This document shows positions 12,177 through 24,230 of a DNA stretch of 64,000 bases, in pieces. Source of the stretch: Mansonella perstans. Lineage: Eukaryota; Nematoda; Chromadorea; Rhabditida; Onchocercidae. The notes beneath the pieces are model-generated. The model was not told where the DNA came from, searched no databases, and saw only the letters and a list, made by a program, of their open reading frames with translations. The position numbers and the translations under genes were made by a program. The stretch is from positions 90,238 through 154,237 of the forward strand of contig JBAMDO010000133.1 of assembly GCA_037074765.1 (NCBI GenBank), read 5' to 3'. How positions within the stretch are numbered: the stretch's first letter is position 1; the number at the start of each line of letters is the position of its first letter.

Positions 12177-13535
12177 AGACTTTCATTTTTTTCATTGTTC
12201 AGGTCAGTTTATTATTTTTTAAAATGTTTTTAACGTATATAAAATACGTACTCCAATAGCGTACCTCGGTTTTCAATGCTTAAACCTAAGTCATTACAGA
12301 TACAATAACAAACAGCAAGTAGTTTTGGTACACATTTATGTTTCCGAAAATTTTATTCAACATCAAATCCAAATTGTAAGATTATACATAGCATAATATG
12401 CTACAGCGATCCGTAAAACACTGAATACAGCAGAACAAATTGAAAGTACTATCCGATCGATCGCACCATATGTACAACATATTTTCCATTGTCAACTTCT
12501 GTCAGTTGTTCTTTGCAATTCATGTATTATCATGGATCCTGCATATCAAAGTTATTCATTAAACAATTATCATGAATTCTACATATCAAAGTTATTCATT
12601 AAATATTCTTAAAAAAAGTAATGCCATGCTAATACTAGAAGATATGTTGTATAATGTGACCAACCAAAAAGTATCAATGATAATGAAATAGTGAAATGAT
12701 CTGGTATGATTGTATTTTACATAAATAATATGGTGATACCAAACAGAAAGCACCTTTTTTTAGAAAAGAAACTTTTATAATGATATTGAACAGAAATTTC
12801 AGCAATGATAGAGAAACATGCACAAAGATATAGTGGATATAGTTCACCAAATAATCCGAATCACTAAAAATAATAGGTCTAAACAGGTGAAATCAGATAT
12901 TCTAACATTTTACTTGCTTGAATTACAGTCACCATATGCAGCTTGATGAACGAAGGAATCGTGATATGATATCAGCTATTATAGTTAATTATGGTAACAG
13001 TGATTGCAAATGGCTGATAGTTAAACGAAATAATATATTTAACACAATATAGCTAACATTTTGAATCTTTTTCAGATTAGGAGTACTGCATGAACTTTTT
13101 CATTAGGCTTTTTTTTGCAAATTCATCGACTTATTTATTTGGAAAACATCTCCTTCAAACAGTACTCCTAATAATCAAAAATTCCAAGAGCAGGATTTTA
13201 TTTTAATTATCTCAGCAAACTTTAGAATAAATAAAATTTGCAAAAAAAAAAAAAAAAAAACTGTATGAATGGCCAAAAATTTTTTGCATTTTTTGAACGT
13301 AAATTAAGAAAGTTTAGATTTCTTAAAATCTTACTAGCATTACCATTAGCAGGAATTCAGCCAGCGGAAGCGTTGAATTTGCTTTTCTAGAAATCATAAA
13401 ACTCAAAGACAATTCATTTTTATATCATATGTTTCCAAAGCACTCAGCGTCAGAGACATTTTAATTTAAAGTTTTTTTTAAACTTCTACATCGTTGGATA
13501 CGATCCAAATATGATAATAGCTGGGAACTTCATAA
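12177..13535. other. Intergenic / 3' flank of the CENP-S-like gene
   Basis: AT-rich with no convincing exon on either strand. An approximate 50-bp direct repeat with the phrase 'tcatgaattctacatatcaaagt' occurs at about 12530-12600. A poly-A tract lies at 13241-13260. Confidence 0.4.
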
Positions 13536-16089
13536 TTAAAAATCAAAAACACTTGCATCCAGATCAATATCACCTTCTTTACTACTAATGCTCTGATGCT
13601 CGTCTTGATCATTACTCATTGAAGCAAATGCATCAGCAAAGCACCTAAAAATATTGTGACTATCTCGCGAGATATAAAACAAAAACTAAGAGATAAAGTT
13701 TAAAAAAGAAAAAAAATTTGGCTCGATATAATTTAAAAACACAGCACTTGCCTATTACTATCAGTTGACGGTGACATTGCATTCATATCATTTGCGACTA
13801 AAAAAAAAAATTTTAAACGAAAAAGCAACTTCAAGTTACAACTTTTATCATAACTAATCAAAAAAGTTATTATTAAAGAAGAAAACATAACGGATTAAAA
13901 CAAAACTATTTTTATTTCTCCAAATTACATTTGAATCAAAAAATACATAGAAACAGAGAAAAGTATTTGTTTACCTTTATTTTGCACCAATGAATGACTT
14001 TGATCTGAATCTTCCTCATCTGATTCAAATTTGAAAGACGAGAAGCCTGGAAAAATGTTTTTTTTTTTATTTTGCAACTTCGTTCTAAATAAAAATAATA
14101 TTTCAAAGCACTCTGTCGCATCAAGGAAATGGAATGAGGGGTAATTATATGCTTAATTTAAATTGAATGTTAATTTAAATTCAGTGTTATACAGCAAAAT
14201 TATCAAATAAATCTTAATGATAAATGATTAAAACGCATTCAGCACAAAATCTCCAAGATAACAGGACTATTTGCTATTGTTGACAAGAAATCTACATTAT
14301 AGAGCTTTCGTAAAGAGTTACAAAGAGCAGTTTTACAAAACTTTTAAGACGAAAAAACACTTACAGTCATCTGCAGCACTCGATTTATTCACTGAAGATG
14401 TATCCATACTTTGCCTTCCACTTATTTTACTTGTCGAATTCAATACGGGAGTTCCAGCACAGAAATTAGGTTTCTCATCTGGCAGGCATTCAGTTCGGAA
14501 TTCCTCTCTATTCCTACTAGTTCTTTTTGCTCGCGTATGGAGAATTGCTTTACCACTAGCGGGTGGTGTAGTCGAATTTTCAGCAATTATTTCATCTTCT
14601 AATTGCAATGTTGAAATGATTGCATTTTTTGCATTCCCATCTTTCGATTTCTTCGATGCAAAAATATACTCTGGTCTACGCTCTTGTAAATCTTTTTTGC
14701 CCGAATAACTTAGAATATTAATATCCTCGGATTCCAGCTCCTGGTTTTCCCCGGATTTAGAACTAGTTAGACAAAAAGCTGAGTACTTCGTTGCTCGTTT
14801 TGGTCTTCCTCTTCTGCTACCTGTTTTTCTTGATTCAATGATAATATCTGCTTTTTGCATTTCTTTCTTTTCTGTAGCAATCTCTTTCCTTTTCAGAGAT
14901 ATAGAATTAGATGGAAATCTCAATTCCGTAGCTGCTGAGGTATGGTTATTAGAAAATCCACCAGACAATAACAATGATTGTTCTCGACTTGTTGAAGGCC
15001 TGAAAATTAGATGACTTAAAATTCTGTAAATAAGTTGACATACTTGCATATTACTCTCCAGTGACAACTTCTCAACCAAAATCTCTGATTCTGTTTAACT
15101 TCGCAATGGAATAGTAGAAAACTTCTTCGAAATTTAAAAGGTGAAATAAATAATGACATGAGAGCAAAACAAATATTACTAGTAAATTTGCTCTATATCC
15201 AAATCAAATTTGAGACATTTAACGCTATGTATTTTCTAGCAATTCGTAATGTTTATTCAACAGACCTTACTTTCTAAGGTTTCACCAACACTGGACCTCA
15301 AAATATCCGCGAAATTTTGCCTAATCATACTTTATCTGCAGCAAAAGGTGTAAACATTAATGATGAAATTGTCAAATAAATTTGTTCAAATTTTGCAAGT
15401 TTCAAGGAAAAACTTACTGGTTCCAAAAATCCATCAGTCTTACAGCATCCTTATTTCCAGATCGTAAAACACCCACATTCTTGGGATTCTCGCTATCCAT
15501 CTTTTCAGTGCTCTCTGTTGCTTTATTGTTCTTTTTGTTTGCATTCTTACGAGATTGTCTTTTTCTAATTGGAAGCGATGAGCTTTTAGCAGCGTTTTCG
15601 ATAACCGAAAGCTAAAAATGCACAAAATGCGATTTATACACCAATTTGGATCATGAAACTTACAAGAAAGATATAAAGCAAACAAAAGAGTCGAAAACTT
15701 TCAGTTTAAAAAAAAAAAAAGAAATTGACCATGTTTTCATTTCTTCGGAAAAGAAGTGTTAGATCCGAAATGTTGACAATTGAACGCCTTGCATGTCTGC
15801 AAAAATTTTAAATGTTCAAAAAATTCGAAATGGAAAAAAAATCAATCGTTTACATCCTTAATGACTTCTTCAAAACTAGAACCAGCATAAAATTTTCGAA
15901 ATCTTACTTGGCGAATTGCAGCAGTTCACTGGGCCAGGTAAGACATAGTGTATCACATATAACAAATGCTATTTGCGCGACAACTTCTTTCTCAAATTCT
16001 ATTTTTTGACCTTTTTTCTCCAGCTCCTCAACAACCTCGTCCTGTATAAGCATGCACGAATAATGGACGGCATCGAGGATTTCTTGGTA
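13536..16089 (-). CDS. CENPS: CENP-S/MHF1-like histone-fold protein with long C-terminal tail (first exon not found)
   Basis: CENP-S (MHF1) pairs with CENP-X through a histone fold and acts at kinetochores and in the Fanconi DNA-repair pathway. Seven exons join in phase: 16089-15908, 15796-15730, 15611-15418, 14999-14365, 14046-13975, 13797-13752 and 13644-13536. They give about 434 aa. The first two exons and the start of the third carry the fold: YQEILDAVHYSC, then FVICDTLCLTW, then FAKHARRSIVNISDLTLLFRR. The last segment matches the family's 'HAKR-T-IN--DVK-LARR' core. The remaining ~340 residues are polar and basic, with an AT-hook-like RRGRPKRATK and an acidic KFESDEEDSDQ. Family members usually total about 100-140 aa. 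The short exon with the start codon should lie upstream of 16089 and was not identified. The intron between 13752 and 13644 begins with GC. Confidence 0.75.
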
Positions 16090-17002
16090 CTAAAAAAAAG
16101 CGCACAAATTATGAATACCTCAAATGCAACTTTTCTAATGTGACACACTTATGACACACGACGATCTTCTAGAAAAATTTCACATAATGCCAGCCAACAT
16201 TTTCATTTGATGCATTCATCCATCAACTGATGTTATCCAGTAAAAGTTATCACATATTAAATTTTACCATTTGATTTTGTAATCTAAACTTTTAAAATGA
16301 TAATAAAAATATAACTGTATTAGAAAGAACGGGAATTCGCAACCATTCGAATTAATTAAAAAATGGATTTTATTAGCATGGAAACATTTGTAATTATTGC
16401 GTATTATAGATAATAATCATAATCGTTCATGCATAGTGATGCTTGCATGTAATCTAATAATTAACAGAAACAAAATCGAACCGTAAAAAGAAAAAACTGT
16501 AACAGAATAAAAAAATTTGATAATTTCGAAATAAAACTTTTGATTGACCAAAAAGATCTTATCAGATTGCTAAACATCGGATGAATGGCTACTTATTATA
16601 TGTCAATATTTAGTGTAAGAAGAATATACTGAATGTTGCTTATAACAATAATATAAAGGTGCTGTTATAGTGAACATGTCGAAATGTTTTAAAGATTTCT
16701 TATCAAGTATATCGTAAAGAAATCTAAGAAATTTATTTCCTATAATGAAGCTATAGTGAAGAAAAAAATAACATAATAAACCAATAATAGATATTCATAA
16801 GTCATTCACCAGATCATTCACTAAATAGATCACTCATTAAGATCGATAGGACATTTAACGAAGGAATCACTATGTTAGAAAAAAGATCTCCGGAAATAAA
16901 TCAGGATCCAATTCACAATGTTAGATATGAAAATAAATTCACTCAGTCTCTATTAAATGAAACTAAATAAGTGTGAATGAGTAGGAAGGAAGAAATGATT
17001 AT
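16090..17002. other. Intergenic; probable 5' region of the CENP-S-like gene
   Basis: I find no well-supported exon. One minus-strand segment (about 16100-16170) is open in one frame between an AG and a GT but lacks an ATG. The rest is AT-rich flank, including the 3' region of the methyltransferase gene. Confidence 0.35.
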
Positions 17003-18406
17003 TCAAAATGATTGAATTTTTTTTTTCTCTAAAATTAGAAGCATTGGAATTCCTGTGTGTATATTACGATTCCGCGTTTCAAACCTGGAATAAATCTCTG
17101 CTTCATTTTCGATATGGAAATTTATGCTAATACTTTGCCATCGTTCCCTTTCCTCGTATACGAGATTCAAGAATGCTCCAGCAGTACCATCTCTATCCGG
17201 TGCCATAATGTATGCGATCCCATCAGGCTTCAGATGTCTGTGGATGCAATTTAGTAAAATACGATGCTCCTCCGTGAAAAATAAGCAATCAGCACATAGA
17301 ATAACATCAAACTGCTTGTTTGGTATTGTACCATTCCAAGGTAGCACAGAGTAGGCTATGAGATTGCTCAGATTATTTATTTCAACGATAAGTCGAATAT
17401 TTTCCACCGAATTTTCATTACCATCTGTTAAAACTACTTCTGTTGCACCAAGCATAGCAGACGTAAGACCACTTAGGCCAGTCATACCGCATCCAAGTTC
17501 CAAGATAATTTTATTTTGAATCAGCTTTTCATGTCTAAGCAAATAATACGCCAAATATTCTTCGGATGGCCATATTCTAATATTTCCGGTATTGTTAAAG
17601 CCAACCAAAATACTAGGTGTTATCCTTGCAGCTGAATATATATGGACATCGAACTCCACTTTGCCAATAGGGGATTTCAAGTGATACCAACGTCCTGTGT
17701 TGGAATGTTTTGGCAAAGGAAATGATTCAAAAAGAACAAACGTTGTTTCCACATCAGTCGTGATATCAGTGGCTTGCTTTTTGTAGTTGCATCGTACATG
17801 GTATAAAAGTAAATTCCAACGTTGTCGAGCTTTGGAAAGTCCCGCTTCGGACAATGGTTTCTAATAAATAGTACGAAGTACATCATAAATGTTAGTAGGT
17901 AACACATAATTTCATCATCTAATCTGACTTATAACCAATAAATTTTTTATTAGATATTATAACGATTATGTATAATGTCCAAAATGGCTCTTTAATTATC
18001 GTTATGAGCGTAAGAATGTATTGATCGCTTCAGAGAGAGAAAGTATGTGCTCATTCTCACCATATAAGGAATGCCCTTACCTAATTCTTTAAATACAAAA
18101 CAAAATTTTCCTAATGTCAAAAAATGGATTTTTTTTGTCTTTTTTTTATATCACTGCATGATAAAGTGTAAGACAAATAACAGTACTTTAATCTACATTG
18201 TAGCTCAAAACATAATAATAATAATCCAGTCATTATCACAGAAATGTCTCAAAATACTGAAAATGATTTACTTCATGTTTCGAAACCTCCACCTTTGGAG
18301 GCTTTACTTCCTCTTCCTTTGATTGTTTGCTGGATACCACAGCTAAATTCTCTTTCCCATTCCTATCTTCCTTGTCATAATCGATGTCACTCATTGCGCA
18401 TATCAT
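17003..18406 (-). CDS. CAMKMT: Calmodulin-lysine N-methyltransferase
   Basis: This enzyme trimethylates a lysine of calmodulin using S-adenosylmethionine. There are two exons, 18406-18272 and 17860-17003, with an intron between them in phase 0 (donor GAA|GTAAAT, acceptor ttattag). The protein is 330 aa from the first ATG, or 326 aa from a second in-frame ATG at 18394. The human enzyme is 323 aa. Exon 1 is a charged, low-complexity leader (SDIDYDKEDRNGKEN). Exon 2 holds the seven-beta-strand methyltransferase fold: RIWPSEEYLAYYLL, the SAM-binding motif ILELGCGMTGLSGL, the acidic post-motif VVLTDGNENS, and VILCADCLFF (DxxY/F-like). The ATG follows 'gttcag' by 7 bp, consistent with trans-splicing. 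Confidence 0.88.
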
Positions 18407-18721
18407 TATATTTCCTGAACAAACAGTCTATTAAAAGTTTGGTCGACGAGTTCCAATTAAATAATTTCGATAGTACGTTAGGAAATTGACCTGATCTTAT
18501 CTCTGCACATCCTAACAACTGCAGGATCCTGAAAAGTATATGATAATATATCATTATTGCGGCTCATCGTTAAATATTTCACCTAAAAATATGCGCAAAT
18601 AATTCATCAAAAACCAATGTTTTTTAAAATTTCTCATGAAATTCAATATTCCTTTGAAAAATAATTGCATTTTAATCTTTATTTTCCTATACAGTATTAG
18701 TTGAAACACAGAAAAAAAAAG

Positions 18722-18875
18722 CGTAAATATGATACTATCCTCTAAAACTTAGAAAAAAAAATAACGTAAATATGATACTACTTCTGAAACATAGAAGGAA
18801 AAAAAACAGCGTAAATATGATATCATCCTCTGAAACGTGGGAGGAAAAAAGAACAACGTAAATATGATTTACGTT
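18722..18875. repeat. About 46-bp tandem repeat ending in a palindrome
   Basis: Three full units begin 'cgtaaatatgata' and run through 'ctctgaaac' into a poly-A tract. The fourth copy turns into an inverted repeat at 18855-18875: aacgtaaat, a 3-bp spacer, then atttacgtt. More 'ttacgtt' words follow to about 18905. Confidence 0.85.
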
Positions 18876-18905
18876 ATTCTTTTTTTTACGTTGATTTACG
18901 TTGTT

Positions 18906-20083
18906 TTACCTTGTGAAACATTAGATGGATGCTAAATAGTGGCAAATATAAAACTAAACAATGAAAATAACAGGAAATTATTCAATCGAATACCAAGAAA
19001 CCAAGTAAAATAGTAAAATAAGTTATGAGAAAGTAAGTTAGTAAGAATACATGTTAAGAACACGTTAGTTAATCCTATCGCGATTTGCTCAACAACGCAG
19101 ATGCAGGGTCACCACGCGAATCACAAATCAAATTAAGACAATTAGTAAATGCCTTTCTCAACAACTTAATTAGCCAAGTTTAAAATATTTCATATTGCGC
19201 GTTGGCCTGTTGAAATTGAACCTCAGGGTCACTTTATCGCACTCATATCCCACATCCCATTTACTGAAATTTGACACGAATCACAATCTAATCCTCTGAT
19301 TCCGCATTCTTATGAAGTCCACAGTATATTCTGATTTCATATCCTCATGAAGAGTCAGAAGAACTAGAATAATATACGAGGAAGTCGAAGACATATCCTA
19401 CTTTCATATCCAGAGGGTAGTTACATCCTAATTCCATATTTCCATGAAGCCAAGTTTGATTTCATATTGTAAAAATAATTAATATATAAATTGTTTCAAA
19501 TACATTCTATACCTGTTTGAACTTTTTCCATATTTTTATGGATCTGAATCTAATATCGGATAGGAGCTCCCGAAAAATACTCCGGAAGGACGTGAAAGAC
19601 ATGAAGGACATGAAGGACGTGAAGAAACGTTCCCGTGAAGGACGTCTTTCTTTATCTAAGATGCTTTGCATGGAGAAGTATGCAGTCTAGAAATTTAATA
19701 TTTATTATAATTGCAGTAATCTTTGAACGGTTGTTCATTCATAAAAGTTGCTCCCGCAATGAGTTATGATTTCGGGTCAGTATCTCTGACCAAGTCAAGT
19801 TCTGAGGATTCTGAAGATCCCCTATCAGATTCATTAAAGGCACACATATTTCCATTACTTTCTTTTGGCTTATAATAAAATATTTTAAATTTAACTTCTT
19901 TTTTTCTCCTCATGTTCACAATTAATATCACGGAAACGAGGTTAAAGTTCAAGTATCAAGAGCTCATTGGTGTCATTCTGTAATTATTGAGATTGATTTA
20001 TTGCTGTGATAAAACTATACTGGCATGGATAATTTCAATGCACTTTTTACGGATTTGTTTCATTGCTTGAGAAATCTCTGCAG
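18906..20083. other. Intergenic with a short repeat
   Basis: Mostly AT-rich sequence without supported exons. At 19585-19645 the word 'gacatgaaggacgtgaa' recurs as a short imperfect repeat. An open segment on the plus strand from 19759 (MSYDFGSVSLTKSSSEDSED) reads like protein but has no compatible donor. Confidence 0.35.
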
Positions 20084-21039
20084 GGTTGGTCAAGTCCATT
20101 TTCTATTTCATGGTGTGGACATATGGACAGTCCGAAGACTGATATCACAGAAATATCTGAAATTTCAACAGCAACATACAATGATGGAAAAGAAGAAAAG
20201 TATGAAGCTGTTGTTGGGTCATCTATAAATGCCAACGGTACTTACAAAAAACATCCAATCAAATTTTTTTTGTCAATTTTCCTGAACCATTGATGGCTTA
20301 GTGAAACTCATTTCATTCCTTGATTGCTTATACGAAGAAATTCCATTTGGTCACAAACTGGCCACAATTTAAATTCAAATTTCAGTTTACACTTATGTGA
20401 TATTATTAAGAATATGTGTTAGAGAATAATGTGCTCCAGTAATAGGTAGATATGTAACCTTTGAAAAAATGTTTCTTTCGTTTCCAAGACAGCCGGATGA
20501 TGCTGTCAAAACTAGTCACCTGTTACTGTCACCTGTCAAGTTGGAATTTTCTAACAAAATTAACAGCAAATTATTAATTAATCTTCCCAAAGATATATAA
20601 ATAAATAAATATATATATATATATATCCAAAGTAGTTTTTATTAGCACAAGCACCTCAGGAATTTCCTGGATAGCTTAGGAAAAAAAGACAAGTTACTTT
20701 GCCTAACAAAATTTCATTTCAAAATTTCAAATTTCAAAAAAAAAAAGTTCTTTCAGATATGACATCATGGAGTGAAAAAACAACAAAACCGTGGTAAATT
20801 TCCAGGAACCCTTTCTGCCTTCCATTTATATAAAATCGTAAGAAGTTTTGTGCGAAATTGAAAAGATACTGTAACTTTTTGTGAAATCCATAAAAATTTC
20901 CAACAATCAACATTAATTTGAAATAATCTTTGATTGTTAGTATCGGAACAACAAAGGATACAATTTCACCAACAATAACGGCAGAAAGTGGAGAATATGA
21001 CTTGTCACAAAGGTCATCAAATGGTGACAATACTATCAA
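20084..21039 (+). CDS. Candidate exons of an unidentified gene (weak)
   Basis: The segment 20084-20237 starts after 'ctgcag' and ends at a G|GTACTT donor. It reads GWSSPFSISWCGHMDSPKTD followed by an acidic, Ser/Thr-rich run. A second segment before 21039 (from about 20943, after 'gttag') reads IGTTKDTISPTITAESGEYD and ends in TAA, but another frame of the same segment is also open. I could not join the two in phase with confidence. They may be exons of a rapidly evolving nematode gene or chance open frames. Confidence 0.22.
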
Positions 21040-24000
21040 ATATTGTTAATCAGTCAAATATTCTTTTTCGAATACTTTTCGACTTTTTCACCAAACACTG
21101 AAATGGATGGGTCAAGTTCTGGACATCAATGTTTAGCAACTGTTATCTTCCAAAACAATTCGTCTTCGTATAACATTATTCAAATTGAATAAAAAAATTA
21201 TAAATAGTAATGAAATTTCTAAAATCTGAATACTGAAGTACTGAATATTAATTGAAGTTGAGGAAAGTTGTCATGTTGTTAAACTGAAGCCATTGCAAGA
21301 GATGAAACATGAAGTAGCAAGTATGAACAACCGTTGCTCTCATATCCTTGTTCAGGTATACCTAACTTATTCCATTAAAACGATTCTCCATCCTCCGAAA
21401 CGAAAATCAAACTTACCTTCAAGCTTCAGATCAGGCTTGCCAGAATTAAGCTTAAGCTTACCTACAAAAAGCTTTCCAGAATTAAGCTTACCTAAATAAC
21501 TAGCTAAGTGACTAAGTTTCAAGGCAAATATACTTCAAAAGCCAATTATTCATTCAGTCTAAAATATTGAGTTTGAGTTTTGTGCATGTAATGAGAATTG
21601 AATATTGAGTCTTACTACTGAATTTGAATTTTGGATAAGAGTTGAGTTTTGTGTAAGTTATAAGAGTAAGAGTTGAATATTGAGTTTAAGTTTTGTTTAA
21701 GTTATAAGAGTTGCATACTGTTTTACCACGCATTTATTTTAGCTTCTTAAAACTTAAAGCATATCGTATCAGCTACTAAAAAAATTCCACGAAATTCTTA
21801 CTCAAACATTATCTAACGTAATTTTATCATGGAATCACGATATTGTTAGTATTGCAGGCACATCGATCTATCGACTTAACACTACAAACATCCACATCGA
21901 TCAAACTTATTCTTTCAGGCATTACGACTTCACGTGGAATACGTATAAGAAAATTATTTGTAAATGGACAAAAATATGTTTTCGTTTAATTCGTTTAAAA
22001 TGATGTATATATGAATTGTAATTACTCATATGTACGTTTTACTTTCCCGTATCCTGACGTATCCTAACGTGACCAGGAAGTGTAAGAAGGTCACCTTGTC
22101 CATGTCAGAAATAAAGATTACAATTGAAAGAAATACAACACGTCAACAACAGTATGATACACTTGCGCTTATATAATGCAGAATCATAGGAGCACTAAGC
22201 GTTGAGACGCAAATGCTAATAATCAAACAGTTCCTAACAGCGTAATTTCAAACGTGACGCTAACTGCTGAAAACGTGTAGAGTGTGCAGAAAGGAAGTGT
22301 TAAAAAAATAGTGTATGCAATTGGTGCAACTGAGAAGTTAGAGTGTTGCGAAATACAATTGGTTCATTTTTAAGTTTTTAAAGCTTCTATAGTGACTTAA
22401 TAAATTCGGTATATTCTTAGGTAACTTATTTTTGCATATTAAAAACCGGAAAGCCGGAATTGGGACGTGTCACATTGAGAGAGACATAATGGAAAAGCAA
22501 GTATAACAATTTTAAAACAGTTTCTTTTAAAGTGAAATTAAAAAATTGATTTCACTTTTCGATTTATGCCGTCACATCACATAGGTCGTAACTTGTATTT
22601 GTTTGGTTGTTCTGTTCAATTAATCTGTCAAGATTTAACCGGAAAACCGGGATTATCTCGTAACATCCAAATATTTTCACTTTATTTAGCCGTAAATGCT
22701 AACAGCAATTTACAACAGAACTTCATGGAGCTTTTGAATCAAGAAGTTGTAAGAAAACTTACTTCGGAATATACTTGCCTTTTGATCAGATTGAATAATT
22801 TAAGATTAATTTATCATAATAGCATGTTTATTTTCCGGATCGAGCGAAAATTGATTTGATTTTCGTTTAGGTCATCAAATTATCCAGTCAGAGATTTCAA
22901 TTAATATATCTTTTCTTGGTTAACCTATCTTGTTTCCAAGATTGAGTAAATTATCCCACACCTGGATTTTGCTGCTTCTTGTGAGATTATTTTTATTTTT
23001 GATTATCTAATATTTGAGAACAAATCACTCATGATTCGTACAAAATGCATCGATCTGATGATACACGAACATATACCCTGCAGCACTTTCTATTTATATA
23101 TGTTGACAATGTCGTTTGCGATCGATAATTTACGCTGTATTCTCTCTACATATAATTCTATCGTAAAAAAGTAGTGATAGCGTTGATTTTAAAATAACAA
23201 AATTTAAATAATAGCTTTCTCTATAGCAAACTTTCCCTAAGCGATATATGTAGGCATACTTACGTGATTATGCGTGTTGCGTAATTTTTGCTTCTTTCTA
23301 TAGATAAAGCAAAGAATTCTTGCTATCATGCTAGTACTATTATCATATGATAACAATTGAATGGAGAAAATTGATTTATATACAATGAATAATTATATTT
23401 CGTGCAGGCAATATTTACTAAGAATTATGTAAAAGTGAATTCTTTCATTTAACTATCTTAAAGGCAGTGCCGCCGCAGAGTAAAATTCAATGCCATTAAT
23501 ATTCAGGTAGCAATTCTTTCTGTTAACTATCTTTTTGCATATAAAGGTAAGGTAAAAGTAATTGTGATTGTAATGTTAAAGCAAAAATAATATACATTAT
23601 TGATTAGTGATATATGGAGTTGACATTGTGACACAATTTCATTTAGCGAATTACTCTTTTTAATGTTCATGAAGAGCAAAAAAACGATTGTAAGTTGTAA
23701 AACGAGGTTAAAAAGATAGTTTCTTTGATATAGCCGCAGAGATGAGTTTTTTTTTTAGGTCACACATATTTGTATTTCCAGAAATGTGTTTATGTAAATT
23801 ACAAATTACTCTTTTTTGTTTGTTTGTTTTTTTTTTTGCTGTAAACGTGGGACATTTGAGAATTTAAGAAATTCAGGATAGTATAGATTACAGTGTATAC
23901 CGAAATGTAGTATACATGTAGCAATATCAAAGCATTACTGATAACTTTCTTGTTGTCTTTATTATTATTGATGAATGATAATATATGACGAAGGAAGTGA

Positions 24001-24230
24001 TCGTTTATATGATGACGGCTCTTTTTTTAGGAATTTGAAAAATTTTCTTCATGTTATCTCATCTAACTAATCGCCATGGCCTTCTGTTTTGTGCTATATG
24101 CATGCTAGCGTTGGAGAGACACGGGATATTTGGTGATTCGATTGTTTTAATAGCTTCTGCGAAGTGATGTGATGATCTATGTTTCGTGATTTAACTAAAT
24201 TATTTTAGACTTTTACAAGAATTTGAACTA
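21040..24230. other. Long gene-poor intergenic region
   Basis: About 3.2 kb upstream of the ACF1 gene. A degenerate repeat at 21565-21720 is built on 'gagttgagttttgtgtaag' words. The phrase 'accggaaagccgg', with a variant 'accggaaaaccgg', occurs at 22444 and 22638. A 97-aa open frame at 22566-22859 lacks splice or family support and I treat it as non-coding. The region probably holds the ACF1 promoter and outron. Confidence 0.4.

Noticed and set aside
14271..14708. 145-aa plus-strand open frame
   Set aside because: It lies antisense to exon 4 of the CENP-S-like gene, which has splice signals, matching phases and coding composition on the minus strand.
20734..21039. 101-aa minus-strand open frame
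   Set aside because: The product is Phe-rich low-complexity sequence. The plus strand of its right end reads more like protein. Neither strand has firm support.
22566..22859. 97-aa plus-strand open frame
   Set aside because: No splice sites, no family resemblance and no upstream trans-splice acceptor. Composition is compatible with chance in AT-rich DNA.
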